DNA from: Paracoccaceae bacterium
GTDB taxonomy: Bacteria > Pseudomonadota > Alphaproteobacteria > Rhodobacterales > Rhodobacteraceae
NCBI GenBank assembly: GCA_902534325.1
Contig: CACAPQ010000013.1
Span: 1-57,384 of the forward strand
DNA length: 57,384 nucleotides
Direction of reading: 5' to 3'
Shown here: positions 34,740 to 44,309 of the stretch, piece after piece
Numbering within the stretch: the first letter of the stretch is position 1
Layout of the letters: the number at the start of each line of letters is the position of its first letter
Translations under genes and position numbers: made by a program
Notes under the pieces: model-generated
Database searches by the model: none
Seen by the model: the letters and a program-made list of their open reading frames with translations, nothing else
What the model was told of the DNA's origin: nothing

Positions 34740-36448
34740 TGGCAGTAAAAATTACAAGATTTGATTACGCAGGAATGTACGGACCCACAAAAGGGGATAA
34801 GATTAGGTTGGCTGACACGGACCTTTTTATTGAGGTTGAAAAAGATTTAACAACCTATGGTGAAGAGGTTAAATTTGGTGGTGGGAAAGTTATTCGTGAT
34901 GGAATGGGCCAGTCTCAGGCAACAAGAGCTGAGGGAACACCTGATACAGTAATCACAAATGCTCTTATTTTAGATTACACTGGAATTTATAAAGCAGATG
35001 TTGCCCTCAGAGATGGGAGAGTCGAGTGTATAGGAAAAGCGGGAAATCCAGATACCCAACCAAATGTTGATATAATAATTGGTCCAGGTACAGAAATTAT
35101 TGCAGGAGAAGGCAAAATACTTACGGCAGGCGGATTTGATAGTCATATTCATTTTATTTGTCCGCAACAAATAGATGATGCTCTGCATTCCGGTGTGACT
35201 ACAATGCTAGGTGGAGGAACTGGACCAGCTCACGGTACTTTGGCCACAACTTGTACGCCAGGTAGTTGGCATATTGGAAGAATGTTACAAGCAGCAGATG
35301 GATTGCCAATGAATTTAGCGTTTGCAGGTAAAGGAAATGCTTCTCTGCCTGATGCTCTGATAGAACAAGTTGTAGGTGGTGCTTGTGCTTTGAAACTTCA
35401 TGAAGATTGGGGAACTACACCACAAGCAATTGACTGCTGCTTGGGAGTTGCTGATGATCTTGATGTGCAGGTGATGATTCATACTGATACTTTAAACGAA
35501 AGTGGATTTGTTGAGAGAACCGTAGATGCTATGAAAGGCAGAACAATACATGCTTTTCATACTGAAGGAGCTGGCGGAGGCCATGCGCCTGATATTATAA
35601 AAATTTGTGGCGAAGAATTCGTCTTACCTTCCTCAACAAATCCGACAAGGCCATTTACCAAAAATACAGTGGAAGAACATCTTGATATGTTAATGGTTTG
35701 CCATCACCTCGATAAGTCTATTCCTGAAGACATAGCATTTGCTGAAAGCCGAATAAGGCGGGAAACAATTGCAGCCGAAGATATATTGCACGACATGGGG
35801 GCCTTTTCTATCATTGCTTCCGACAGCCAAGCTATGGGGCGAGTTGGGGAAGTTATAATAAGAACCTGGCAAACTGCCGACAAAATGAAAAAGCAAAGAG
35901 GAAAACTCAAAGAAGAGGTGGGTGATAATGACAATTTAAGAGCTCGTCGTTATATCGCAAAATATACAATAAACCCAGCAATAGCTCATGGAATATCTCA
36001 AGAAGTTGGCTCTGTTGAGCCTGGTAAACGAGCTGACTTAGTTCTTTGGAACCCAGCCTTTTTTGGAGTAAAGCCAGAAATGGTTTTATTGGGAGGGACA
36101 GTAGCTGTTGCTCAAATGGGTGACCCAAATGCTTCAATTCCAACCCCACAACCAGTTTATACCAGATCCATGTTTGGCGCTTATGGGCGATCGCTTACAG
36201 AATCCTCTGTGAGTTTTGTTTCAGGTGCCGCTCAAAATGACGGTATTCGAAGCAAACTGGGCTTAGCAAAGCAAACTGTACCGGTTAAAAATACAAGAAA
36301 AATTGGAAAACTAGATTTAAAGTTAAATGTGTCGCTGCCGAACATTGAAGTTGATCCAGAGACTTATGAAGTCCGAGCAGATGGTGAACTTTTAACTTGC
36401 CAGCCAGCCGATGAAGTGTCGATGGCTCAGCGTTATTTTATGTTTTAG
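34739..36448 (+). CDS. ureC: Urease alpha (catalytic) subunit
   Basis: The 569-residue nickel enzyme subunit. The metal ligands and catalytic residues are in [27 protein letters not shown] (carbamylated Lys), [24 protein letters not shown] and the flap [22 protein letters not shown]-terminal SMAQRYFMF is the usual end. The protein is complete and without substitutions at these sites. It would consume urea from Alc and AllA as well as any exogenous urea. Confidence 0.98.
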   Translation: MAVKITRFDYAGMYGPTKGDKIRLADTDLFIEVEKDLTTYGEEVKFGGGKVIRDGMGQSQATRAEGTPDTVITNALILDYTGIYKADVALRDGRVECIGKAGNPDTQPNVDIIIGPGTEIIAGEGKILTAGGFDSHIHFICPQQIDDALHSGVTTMLGGGTGPAHGTLATTCTPGSWHIGRMLQAADGLPMNLAFAGKGNASLPDALIEQVVGGACALKLHEDWGTTPQAIDCCLGVADDLDVQVMIHTDTLNESGFVERTVDAMKGRTIHAFHTEGAGGGHAPDIIKICGEEFVLPSSTNPTRPFTKNTVEEHLDMLMVCHHLDKSIPEDIAFAESRIRRETIAAEDILHDMGAFSIIASDSQAMGRVGEVIIRTWQTADKMKKQRGKLKEEVGDNDNLRARRYIAKYTINPAIAHGISQEVGSVEPGKRADLVLWNPAFFGVKPEMVLLGGTVAVAQMGDPNASIPTPQPVYTRSMFGAYGRSLTESSVSFVSGAAQNDGIRSKLGLAKQTVPVKNTRKIGKLDLKLNVSLPNIEVDPETYEVRADGELLTCQPADEVSMAQRYFMF

Positions 36449-36457
36449 GAAAGAAAA

Positions 36458-36925
36458 ATGTTATCAGCTCAAACAGTCATTACCAGCCCAACTTCAAGTG
36501 CAGATTTTAGATGCTCTTTGAATTACTCTGATCGTTTTGTTCGCAGAAAACGCTTGCATACTGATTGTGGAATGGCTTTTTTGCTGGATTTGGATAAGGC
36601 AACAAATTTGAGGCATACAGATCAATTGAAATTAGCTGACCAAACGCTAATTGAAATCATAGCAAAACCAGAATTTTTAGCAGAGATTACAGGAGACAAG
36701 ATGCTAGAATATGTCTGGCATCTTGGGAATCGCCATACTCCAGCACAAGTTGAGGCAAAAAGAATATTAATACAGCACGACCACGTTATAGAACATATGA
36801 TAGAGCACTTAGGTGGAAGTGTTACCCATATTACCGAACCATTTATGCCTCTCGGTGGAGCTTATGGACATGGTAGAACACATTCACACGAACACGTTAA
36901 AAGTACCCATGCACACACCCACTGA
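36458..36925 (+). CDS. ureE: Urease accessory protein UreE, nickel metallochaperone
   Basis: The 155-residue nickel chaperone. The conserved core has LHTDCGMAFLLDL and WHLGNRHTPAQVE. The C-terminal tail is rich in histidine (HGRTHSHEH and THAHTH), the typical nickel-binding tail, of medium length. It starts 9 bp after ureC. It overlaps the ureF start by 17 bases. Confidence 0.95.
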   Translation: MLSAQTVITSPTSSADFRCSLNYSDRFVRRKRLHTDCGMAFLLDLDKATNLRHTDQLKLADQTLIEIIAKPEFLAEITGDKMLEYVWHLGNRHTPAQVEAKRILIQHDHVIEHMIEHLGGSVTHITEPFMPLGGAYGHGRTHSHEHVKSTHAHTH

Positions 36926-37553
36926 TTCAAAACTCATCACTTTAATGCAATGGTTGTCGCCCGCATTTCCTATTGGCGGGTTTGCTTACTCCCATGGTTT
37001 AGAATGGGCAATTAATAAAGGTCATGTGAGTAATCGCGAAGAATTACAAAAGTGGATCAGTGATCTATTAGAATATGGATCATTAAAAAACGATGCTATC
37101 TTAATCAATCTTGTCCTACAGGGTTCTGACCCTAAAGAAATAAACGAACTTGCAATGGCTTTATGCCAAGCCAACGAGCGCCTATCAGAAACTAAGCTTC
37201 AAGGTGGCGCGTTTTGTAAAATTATGGGAGACGTATGGAACCTGGAAATAGACAATTTGACTCTTCCAATTGCACTTGCTCTTGCAGCAAAAAATGAAAG
37301 TATCGATCAGAATTTAGTTGTGCCAGCTTATCTACACTCTTTTTGCTCTAATCTTATATCCGTTGCAATACGGTTGGTTCCAATTGGTCAAACAGATGGT
37401 CAAAAAACACTTCGTGAACTTTCGCCTTTAATTTTAGATAGTGTTAGAGCAGTTGCTAAAAGTGACATAGATGACTTGGGTTCCACCTGTTTTTTATCAG
37501 ATGTTTCAGCAATGCAACACGAATATCTTCAGCCAAGGGTTTTTAAAACATGA
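36909..37553 (+). CDS. ureF: Urease accessory protein UreF
   Basis: A 214-residue member of the UreDFG maturation complex. Start at 36909 ([15 protein letters not shown]) fits the family's short N-terminus before [18 protein letters not shown]; an earlier in-frame start at 36813 lies inside ureE and adds unrelated sequence. The end [17 protein letters not shown] is typical. ATGA overlap with ureG. Confidence 0.92.
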   Translation: MHTPTDSKLITLMQWLSPAFPIGGFAYSHGLEWAINKGHVSNREELQKWISDLLEYGSLKNDAILINLVLQGSDPKEINELAMALCQANERLSETKLQGGAFCKIMGDVWNLEIDNLTLPIALALAAKNESIDQNLVVPAYLHSFCSNLISVAIRLVPIGQTDGQKTLRELSPLILDSVRAVAKSDIDDLGSTCFLSDVSAMQHEYLQPRVFKT

Positions 37554-38164
37554 ATAGAGACAAACGTTCTGCGGTGCGCATTGGAATTGGTGGGCCAGTG
37601 GGTGCAGGAAAAACTTCTTTGACAGCAGCAGTTGTAAAAGATTTAAGAGACCGTTTTTCAGTTGGGGTTATTACAAACGATATTTATACTAAGGAAGATG
37701 CGGAAGCTCTGATGCGGATGCAAGTTCTTCCAGAAGAGCGTTTAATTGGAGTTGAAACAGGAGGCTGCCCCCATACGGCCATTAGAGAAGATGCTTCAAT
37801 CAATCTGGCGGCGGTCGAAGAGTTGCAGCAACGTATCGAGGGCTTAGATTTAATTTTTATTGAAAGTGGTGGAGATAATTTATCAGCAACCTTTTCACCA
37901 GAATTAGCAGATATTACTGTTTATATGATAGATGTGGCAATGGGCGCTGATATACCAAGAAAGCGAGGCCCAGCGATGATGAAATCAGATATTTTACTTG
38001 TTAATAAAACTGATTTGGCCCCTTACGTTGATGTTGATTTAGCTTCAATGGAAAGCGATCTAAAAGTAGCAAGGGAAGATAGGCCTTATTTTTTGATACA
38101 AGCAAAAAATAATTTAAATATTGAAAAGGTTTCGCAAGCTATAACTGAATTAGCTGGGCTATGA
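37550..38164 (+). CDS. ureG: Urease accessory GTPase UreG
   Basis: A 204-residue SIMIBI GTPase that powers nickel delivery. Walker [27 protein letters not shown] with the CPH nickel motif, [17 protein letters not shown] and the NKTDLAP G4 motif are intact. It ends the urease operon; its stop codon (38162-38164) lies within the terminator stem. Confidence 0.97.
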   Translation: MNRDKRSAVRIGIGGPVGAGKTSLTAAVVKDLRDRFSVGVITNDIYTKEDAEALMRMQVLPEERLIGVETGGCPHTAIREDASINLAAVEELQQRIEGLDLIFIESGGDNLSATFSPELADITVYMIDVAMGADIPRKRGPAMMKSDILLVNKTDLAPYVDVDLASMESDLKVAREDRPYFLIQAKNNLNIEKVSQAITELAGL

Positions 38165-38197
38165 GCTGGGGAGTAAATTCCCAGCTCATAAAGTTTT
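38161..38197. terminator. Terminator between ureG and the ribose-type importer
   Basis: ATGAGCTGGG (38161-38170) and CCCAGCTCAT (38180-38189) form an exact 10-bp stem with a 9-base loop, followed by AAAGTTTT. The ureG stop codon is inside the left arm. The convergent binding-protein gene ends at 38196, so the hairpin could serve both directions. Confidence 0.75.
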
Positions 38198-39242
38198 AGC
38201 GCTTAGGCAATGGCATCCAGCTTGGGACTGATACATCAGCGTGAGCAAATTGTGGCATTTTCGATGATAAATCTTCCATATTTTTAATGTCATTGTCATT
38301 TAAGAATTTCTGAGTGATCAGAGTTGGTGGGACAACAACATTACTTCCTGGGTTTTCACCTGCAAGCATCATTGCGAGTGATCTGACAGATACTTCTCCA
38401 ACAACAGCTGGGTTAGTAGCAACAGTTGCTGCCCAAGCAGAGTTAGGTTCACGCATTGCTGATATGTCTGCTGTTGAAACATCTGCAGAATATATATCAA
38501 TTTGATCTGTAAGGCCTGCTTCATCTACTGCAATTTTTACGCCTTTAGCAAATTCATCATATGGGGCAAACATAACTGTAATATCTGAGTTTGCCTGTAA
38601 TACAGATCTTGCTTGGTTGGCGTTTGTGTTTGCAATCGGGTTATCAAGCGTTCCAAATTGAGCTACTTCTTCAATGCCTGGATTTGCGGCTTTTATGTCT
38701 TCCCATGCGGCATGCCGTCTATCTAGTGGTGCAATCCCTGGGACATAAACATACCCTGCTTTCCAGGAAGTTCCATTGTCTTTGATTGCTTGCTCCAAAG
38801 CAAGTTTACCTAGTAAATAGTCTGATTGCTCTATTTGCGGAATTGCGGAATTTTCAACGTTAACGTCAAATGCAACGACTTTTATTCCTGCATCGACTGC
38901 TCGTTGAGCGGCATCTCGCATGCTCTCGGTTAATCCATGTTGAATTACTATTCCGTCAACACCTAAAGCTATAGCTTGATCCACCATATCCGACTGTAAA
39001 GCCGCATCTTGCCGACTATCAAAAACCCTTAAATCAACACCTAGTGCAGCAGCTTGTGTCTCCACACCTGATAGATAAGCTTGGAAAAAGTCCCCTGTTG
39101 AAAGATACCTGACAAGAGCAATTTTTACATCACCAGGATTATCAAACGGAGCAGGCAAATCACCGGCAAATGCAGAGGTTGAAAGCGTCACAGGCAATGC
39201 GACCATCCCTCCAATTAATTTTAATAACGATCTTCTAAACAT
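38196..39242 (-). CDS. Ribose-type ABC transporter substrate-binding protein
   Basis: Periplasmic sugar-binding protein of 348 residues (Peripla_BP_4). A signal peptide MFRRSLLKLIGGMVALPVTL ends near AFA, residues 23-26. Motifs DGIVIQHGL, AGIKVVAFDVN and VMFAPYDEFAKGVKIAVDEAG belong to the ribose/rhamnose-type group. With its permease and ATPase it lies divergent to mtnK and mtnA, which points to a methylthioribose, 5-deoxyribose or nucleoside-derived pentose ligand. That assignment is inferred from context, not from binding residues. Confidence 0.88.
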   Translation of the reverse strand: MFRRSLLKLIGGMVALPVTLSTSAFAGDLPAPFDNPGDVKIALVRYLSTGDFFQAYLSGVETQAAALGVDLRVFDSRQDAALQSDMVDQAIALGVDGIVIQHGLTESMRDAAQRAVDAGIKVVAFDVNVENSAIPQIEQSDYLLGKLALEQAIKDNGTSWKAGYVYVPGIAPLDRRHAAWEDIKAANPGIEEVAQFGTLDNPIANTNANQARSVLQANSDITVMFAPYDEFAKGVKIAVDEAGLTDQIDIYSADVSTADISAMREPNSAWAATVATNPAVVGEVSVRSLAMMLAGENPGSNVVVPPTLITQKFLNDNDIKNMEDLSSKMPQFAHADVSVPSWMPLPKR

Positions 39243-39274
39243 AGTTTTCCTCCCTAAGTTGTTTAAGTCACGTG

Positions 39275-40297
39275 TTAGTGACCACTTTTACGCCCACTAA
39301 ATGAAAGGGCAAATGTAAAAATCAACGCAATCACGAGCACTGCGCCTTTTACAAAATCTTGAGTATAATATGGTGCATTCATCATAGTGAGACCTTGTAA
39401 GAGAATACCCACAAAAAGAGCCCCTATTGCTGTACCAAATGCATTTGGTTTAGCCGCACCAAGAACAGCAAATCCGATTAATGCCGCAGCTACCGAATCC
39501 AGTAATAAATTATTTCCTGAAGCAATATCCCCTCTGCCCAGACGTGCAGAAAGCAAAATGCCGCCGATTGAAGCCATTACGCCTGATATAACGTATGCTA
39601 AAATCTTATATTTATTTACGTTAGCTCCGGCCAAAGCTGTGGCGGTTTCATTTGAGCCAATAGCATACATTAATCTTCCATGTCGGGTTAACTCGAGAAA
39701 AATCCATATAAATACACCAACGAGAATAAAAATAATTACTGGTATTGGGATAAGCTTTTCTAAGAAAAAATCTAGCCTGTGCCTTCCAAGCCATAAAAAA
39801 GCTTGGGAGTACACTCCTTCAGTAGTAGATCCATCCGGTAATTTCATCCCAGTGGAAATGGAGCGACCTTCTGTTGGAATACGTTGAAGTCCGATTAAAA
39901 GGAACATCATCCCAAGAGTTGCTAGTAGGTCGGGAACTCTAGCTTTTACTATTAGTAAACCATTGATAAATCCAACTGCAGCGCCCATGAACAAACATGC
40001 AACAATTGCAGAGAAAGCAGACATCTCTAATACGACCATTACGTATGCAGATAGCATTAGAGCTGAAGTCGCGACGGAGCCTATAGAAAGATCAAAACCA
40101 TCTACTACCAACGTGGCTGTAACACCAAGGGCTAAAATACCTGTTATAGAAACAGATTGAAAAATAAATACAGCAGATCGAGGTCCAGCAAACCCTTCTG
40201 CTGCTATCGAAAAGAAAATTACCAATCCTACGAGTAGAATAAGAAAGCCGTATTTTATAGCAAAACGTCTTGAATTCATTTTTTGATCATTAGCCAT
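39275..40297 (-). CDS. Ribose-type ABC transporter permease (RbsC family)
   Basis: Integral membrane permease of 340 residues with about eight to ten membrane segments. The RbsC-family segments are TLVVDGFDLSIGSVAT, ARVPDLLATLGMMFLLIG and the cytoplasmic loop RLMYAIGSNETATALAGANV. One permease gene is present, so it probably works as a homodimer. The gap to the ATPase gene is 2 bp. Confidence 0.93.
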   Translation of the reverse strand: MANDQKMNSRRFAIKYGFLILLVGLVIFFSIAAEGFAGPRSAVFIFQSVSITGILALGVTATLVVDGFDLSIGSVATSALMLSAYVMVVLEMSAFSAIVACLFMGAAVGFINGLLIVKARVPDLLATLGMMFLLIGLQRIPTEGRSISTGMKLPDGSTTEGVYSQAFLWLGRHRLDFFLEKLIPIPVIIFILVGVFIWIFLELTRHGRLMYAIGSNETATALAGANVNKYKILAYVISGVMASIGGILLSARLGRGDIASGNNLLLDSVAAALIGFAVLGAAKPNAFGTAIGALFVGILLQGLTMMNAPYYTQDFVKGAVLVIALIFTFALSFSGRKSGH

Positions 40298-40299
40298 AT

Positions 40300-41823
40300 T
40301 TAAGTTCCGTAATTTGAACTATCTTGTTTATAAGCGCTTCCACTAAAACTCGATACAATTTCTGGTATATTTTCACTTTTATTTTGATATTCACCAACAA
40401 GATTTCCTTCGTGTAACACTATGACCCTATCTGCTATTTCTAGAGCTTCATCAAGTTCAGCAACAAATATGAGTGTTGCTCTTTGGCTAGAAGTTGATCG
40501 TATTTGAATACCAATATCGCGCCGAGCTTTTATATCTACTCCTTGAAAGGGTTCGTCTAAAAGGAGTACCGAAGACTCCTCAGCCAACCATCTTCCAACC
40601 ATAACTTTCTGCTGGTTGCCCCCGGATAATGTTGTAACGGAGTCTGCCTCAGATTGGCACACTATTCCAAGTTCACTAATAGAATTTCTAGCATTTTGAG
40701 AAAGTCTTTTAGTACGAAGGAAAGAAAATCTGCTGTGCTTTTTAAAAAATGGTAACGCTAAATTGTTAGATATATCAAACTCAGAGACAACAGCATTTGA
40801 TGCCCTATCTTTAGGACACATAAAAACGCCTTCTGCGATGGCTTCTTTTGGGCTTTGGGGACTGTATGGATTCCCATTTAAAGTCATTTTAACTTTTGAA
40901 TTTGGACTTAATCCAAATATTTGCGATGCCAAAGTAGTTTTTCCACTACCTATAAGGCCGGTGATTGAAACAATTTCATTTTTATAGAAAGATAAGTCAA
41001 AGGGTTCGCTGTCATTAGCTAATCTTACCCCTTTTAGATTCAATATTTCTCGTTTTCGCGCGTTTATTTTTATCTCATTTTGCGACAGCTTCTGGCCAAG
41101 CATTGCCGTCACAGCCCCCTCATAATTTAAGGGCTTTTCTTCGAATAGTCCTGATATTGTACCGTCTCTCATGGCTACGATGCGATCGGCAATACTATTT
41201 ATATCTGACATCCGATGAGAAATATATAAAATAGCAACGCCTTGGCCTTTCAGTTTTTGTAATAGTGTAAAAAGTCTTTTGGCTTCATTTTCAGAAAGAG
41301 AGGAAGTCGGTTCGTCCAAAATAAGCAGTTTGGGAGCATGGGCCATCGCGCGCGCAATGGCAATCATCTGTTTATCAGCTGGTCCCAAATCCCTAACCAA
41401 AGTTGCTGTATCCAAGTTTATATCCATGGCTGACGCAATTTTATCAGCTTCTTTTTTTAGCTTTTCTGAATTAATAAAGAACCCTGAATTTTGTTCTGCA
41501 AGTTTATCAATCATAAGGTTTGAAATCACGTCTAAATCAGGAATAACACCGTTATTTATTGACTGATGAACAGTCACTACTCCAGATTTAAACGCATCGG
41601 CTGGTGAAACTGGCTCGAACCTTTCACCCAAAAGATAAACCGATCCAGCATCTGCCTGATGCACACCACATAGTATTTTAACTAAGGTTGATTTTCCTGC
41701 ACCATTTGCGCCCATGAGTACAGTAATCATACCAGCAGGCAAATCTAAATTGATTTCCTGAAGGACTTTGTTCGGCCCAAATGACTTTACAATACCTGAA
41801 ATTTGGCAAGCAGTTTTCGACAT
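40300..41823 (-). CDS. Ribose-type ABC transporter ATPase with two nucleotide-binding domains (RbsA family)
   Basis: A 507-residue tandem ATPase. The first domain has Walker A GANGAGKST and Walker B LLILDEPTSSLSE. The second has a degenerate Walker A, GLIGSGKTT, and LSGGNQQKVMVGRWL with LLLDEPFQGVD. This two-domain layout is the norm for pentose importers. It is the first gene of the leftward importer operon and diverges from mtnK across a 128-bp region. Confidence 0.93.
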   Translation of the reverse strand: MSKTACQISGIVKSFGPNKVLQEINLDLPAGMITVLMGANGAGKSTLVKILCGVHQADAGSVYLLGERFEPVSPADAFKSGVVTVHQSINNGVIPDLDVISNLMIDKLAEQNSGFFINSEKLKKEADKIASAMDINLDTATLVRDLGPADKQMIAIARAMAHAPKLLILDEPTSSLSENEAKRLFTLLQKLKGQGVAILYISHRMSDINSIADRIVAMRDGTISGLFEEKPLNYEGAVTAMLGQKLSQNEIKINARKREILNLKGVRLANDSEPFDLSFYKNEIVSITGLIGSGKTTLASQIFGLSPNSKVKMTLNGNPYSPQSPKEAIAEGVFMCPKDRASNAVVSEFDISNNLALPFFKKHSRFSFLRTKRLSQNARNSISELGIVCQSEADSVTTLSGGNQQKVMVGRWLAEESSVLLLDEPFQGVDIKARRDIGIQIRSTSSQRATLIFVAELDEALEIADRVIVLHEGNLVGEYQNKSENIPEIVSSFSGSAYKQDSSNYGT

Positions 41824-41951
41824 TTCCCTCTCCCAAAGAAAAGCTTAACCTAAGCTATTCGACTGTCAACACTATTGACAAAAGTCAATTCATGCACTTG
41901 CTTGTTTATGTTCAATTTTAATTAAAAATTTAAATAAGGAGGAGCGATTGT
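41824..41951. promoter_or_regulatory. Divergent importer/mtnK promoter region with inverted repeats
   Basis: Two short exact inverted repeats are visible: AGCTTA-ACC-TAAGCT (41842-41856) and ATTGAC-AAAA-GTCAAT (41874-41889). A further TGTCAA half-site is at 41864-41869. A strong AAGGAGGAG ribosome site precedes the mtnK ATG. They are candidate operators for shared control of the importer and the salvage genes; the cognate regulator is not in the window. Confidence 0.5.
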
Positions 41952-43211
41952 ATGTCTTCGGAAAAGTACGAGCCGCTTACAATCGAAACGCTTGCCGATA
42001 GATTAGGGTCAGTTGATGCTATCTGTAAAATAGTAGGTGACGATACAAGCAAATGGAACATTGATGAAGTGGGTGATGGGAACTTAAATCTTGTCTATAC
42101 GGTTTCAAGTGAATCAGGAAATATAATTATAAAGCAGGCCCTTCCTTATGTGAGGTTAGTAGGAGATAGCTGGCCATTGCCCTTAAGCCGCTCGTTCTAT
42201 GAGCATGAGGTTTTAGTAAGACAAGCCAAGCGTGATCCGGGAAGCGTGCCGGCAATATACTATTTTGATAAAGAACAAGCCATCATCGCTATGGAAATGC
42301 TCTTGCCGCATATCATTTTAAGAAAAAAATTAATTGCTGGGGAATATGTAAACGGATTAGCGCAAAGGCTTGGAGAATTTTGTGCCCGTAATGCATTTAG
42401 AGGATCTGATTTATCGCTCCAAACAGCGGATAAAAAAAGTGATACAGCAATGTTTCAGGGTAACCTTGCGCTAATGGCAATCACCGAAAGCCTCGTTTTT
42501 ACGGAGCCTTATTTTGAAGCAGAAATGAACCATCATACGGAAGGGCTAGATCCGGTTGTTAAAACACTAAGATCAGATGTAAAAATGAAAAGTGAAGCTC
42601 AGAAAATGCTTATGAAGTTTACATCGAATACAGAGACCTTGTGTCATGGTGACTTACATTCTGGTTCAGTGATGTGCACAGATAATGAAACAAAAGTTAT
42701 AGATCCCGAATTTGGCTTCTACGGTCCAATGGGCTTTGATATTGGAATGCTAATTTCAAATTACTTAATGGCATATTTCAGTCAACCAGGGCATCGCGAT
42801 AGTGAAAAATTGTTAGAATATCAAAATTGGATTTTGAAAGTTATCGAAGAGACTTTTAAGACATTTCAGCAGGAGTTTAAAAAACTATGGAATTCTGAAA
42901 GAGCAGGTATTTTGTTCCCTAGATCAATGTTTGAAGATCAGGGAGATAGCTCAGACTTTGCGCTCAACAAAATGCTTGAACACATATGGCAAGATGCTGT
43001 TGCTATATGTGGTATTGAAATGCATAGGCGTGTCTTATCACTTGCGCACAATGCGGATTTTGAGGAAATTAGTGATACTAAGAAAAGGTCCCAGCTCGAA
43101 GCTAGAAATTTAATGATGGGACGAGAGTTAATCTTAAATAATAATTCGATAAAAAATGCTAGTGCGCTTACTAGCTTGGCAAAAAAGTTCAATTCGGAGA
43201 ATTACCTATGA
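41952..43211 (+). CDS. mtnK: S-methyl-5-thioribose kinase-like protein
   Basis: A 419-residue kinase of the APH/choline-kinase fold, MtnK branch. [12 protein letters not shown] and [14 protein letters not shown] form the N-lobe, [10 protein letters not shown] is the catalytic loop and [19 protein letters not shown] the metal-binding and C-lobe signature. It phosphorylates methylthioribose at O-1; 5-deoxyribose is also a possible substrate. The strong ribosome site and divergent importer suggest it traps imported sugar. ATGA overlap with mtnA. Confidence 0.88.
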   Translation: MSSEKYEPLTIETLADRLGSVDAICKIVGDDTSKWNIDEVGDGNLNLVYTVSSESGNIIIKQALPYVRLVGDSWPLPLSRSFYEHEVLVRQAKRDPGSVPAIYYFDKEQAIIAMEMLLPHIILRKKLIAGEYVNGLAQRLGEFCARNAFRGSDLSLQTADKKSDTAMFQGNLALMAITESLVFTEPYFEAEMNHHTEGLDPVVKTLRSDVKMKSEAQKMLMKFTSNTETLCHGDLHSGSVMCTDNETKVIDPEFGFYGPMGFDIGMLISNYLMAYFSQPGHRDSEKLLEYQNWILKVIEETFKTFQQEFKKLWNSERAGILFPRSMFEDQGDSSDFALNKMLEHIWQDAVAICGIEMHRRVLSLAHNADFEEISDTKKRSQLEARNLMMGRELILNNNSIKNASALTSLAKKFNSENYL

Positions 43212-44305
43212 AGGTTCAAGGAACTCACTATCGATCAATCTGGTATGATCATAAGGATTGTCAGGTAAAAATTATAGATCAAAGATGGCTACCTCATGAT
43301 TTTAGAATAGTCGCTCTGACAAATTTAGATGAATTTGCTGTAGCAATTCGTGATATGTGGGTAAGGGGCGCACCTCTCATAGGCGCTACTGCTGCCTATG
43401 GTGTAGCAATATCTTTAAGTAGTGACGCTTCAGACTCTGGTTTGAAAAACACATATGATTCTCTGATAGAGACTCGTCCAACAGCAATCAACCTAAAGTG
43501 GGCTCTGGATCGACTTCTAAGGGCACTGGGTCAAGTGTCTAAGGAAGAGCGTGCTTCAAAAGCATTGGAACTTGCCCATCTGGTGGCAGAAGAAGATGTT
43601 GGTATAAATAAAAAGATAGGTGAGCACGGATTAGATATTGTTAAAAAAATAGCATCTAATAAACCGGCAGGGGAACCCGTTAGGATGTTAACACATTGCA
43701 ATGCTGGATGGCCGGCAACAGTAGACTGGGGCACAGCTACTTCACCAATGTATCATGCACACGAGGCAGGCATTCCTATTCATGTTTGGGTTGATGAAAC
43801 AAGGCCAAGAAATCAAGGCGCAATGACCGCCTGGGAGCTTGAGAGCCATGGCATTAGTAATACTTACATCACAGATAATGCTGGTGGGCACCTTATGCAA
43901 AAGGGCCTTGTTGATATGGTTATTGTGGGTACTGATCGAACCACTGCCCAAGGTGATGTCTGTAACAAAATTGGCACGTATCTCAAGGCACTAGCAGCTC
44001 ATGATAATAATGTTCCATTTTATGTAGCTTTGCCTTCACCCACAATAGATTGGACAATAAGTGATGGCGTAGCAGATATTCCAATTGAAGAGCGAGCCGC
44101 TCGGGAGGTAACCCATATTTTTGGACACCACGAAAAAAATAGTATTGAAGAAATAAGGGTTACTTCAGAGGGTGTTTCTGGAGGAAATCCAGCTTTTGAT
44201 GTTACCCCAAACAGATTGGTTACAGGATTAATAACTGAGCGGGGTGTTTCTGATGCTTCTGAAAAAGCTTTAGCAAAAATGTTCCCAGATTTAGCAGGAT
44301 TTTGA
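43208..44305 (+). CDS. mtnA: S-methyl-5-thioribose-1-phosphate isomerase
   Basis: A 365-residue member of the eIF2B-alpha/MtnA family that converts methylthioribose 1-phosphate (or 5-deoxyribose 1-phosphate) to the ribulose 1-phosphate. The catalytic Cys164 ([14 protein letters not shown]) and Asp243 ([18 protein letters not shown]) are in place, with [13 protein letters not shown] near the N-terminus. The gene overlaps mtnK and is 4 bp before the aldolase-SDR gene. The usual next steps MtnB, MtnC, MtnD are not in the window. Confidence 0.95.
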   Translation: MKVQGTHYRSIWYDHKDCQVKIIDQRWLPHDFRIVALTNLDEFAVAIRDMWVRGAPLIGATAAYGVAISLSSDASDSGLKNTYDSLIETRPTAINLKWALDRLLRALGQVSKEERASKALELAHLVAEEDVGINKKIGEHGLDIVKKIASNKPAGEPVRMLTHCNAGWPATVDWGTATSPMYHAHEAGIPIHVWVDETRPRNQGAMTAWELESHGISNTYITDNAGGHLMQKGLVDMVIVGTDRTTAQGDVCNKIGTYLKALAAHDNNVPFYVALPSPTIDWTISDGVADIPIEERAAREVTHIFGHHEKNSIEEIRVTSEGVSGGNPAFDVTPNRLVTGLITERGVSDASEKALAKMFPDLAGF

Positions 44306-44309
44306 AAAT

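Noticed and set aside
35690-36149. Several short minus-strand frames inside ureC
   Set aside because: All are antisense to the highly conserved urease alpha subunit and have no ribosome sites.
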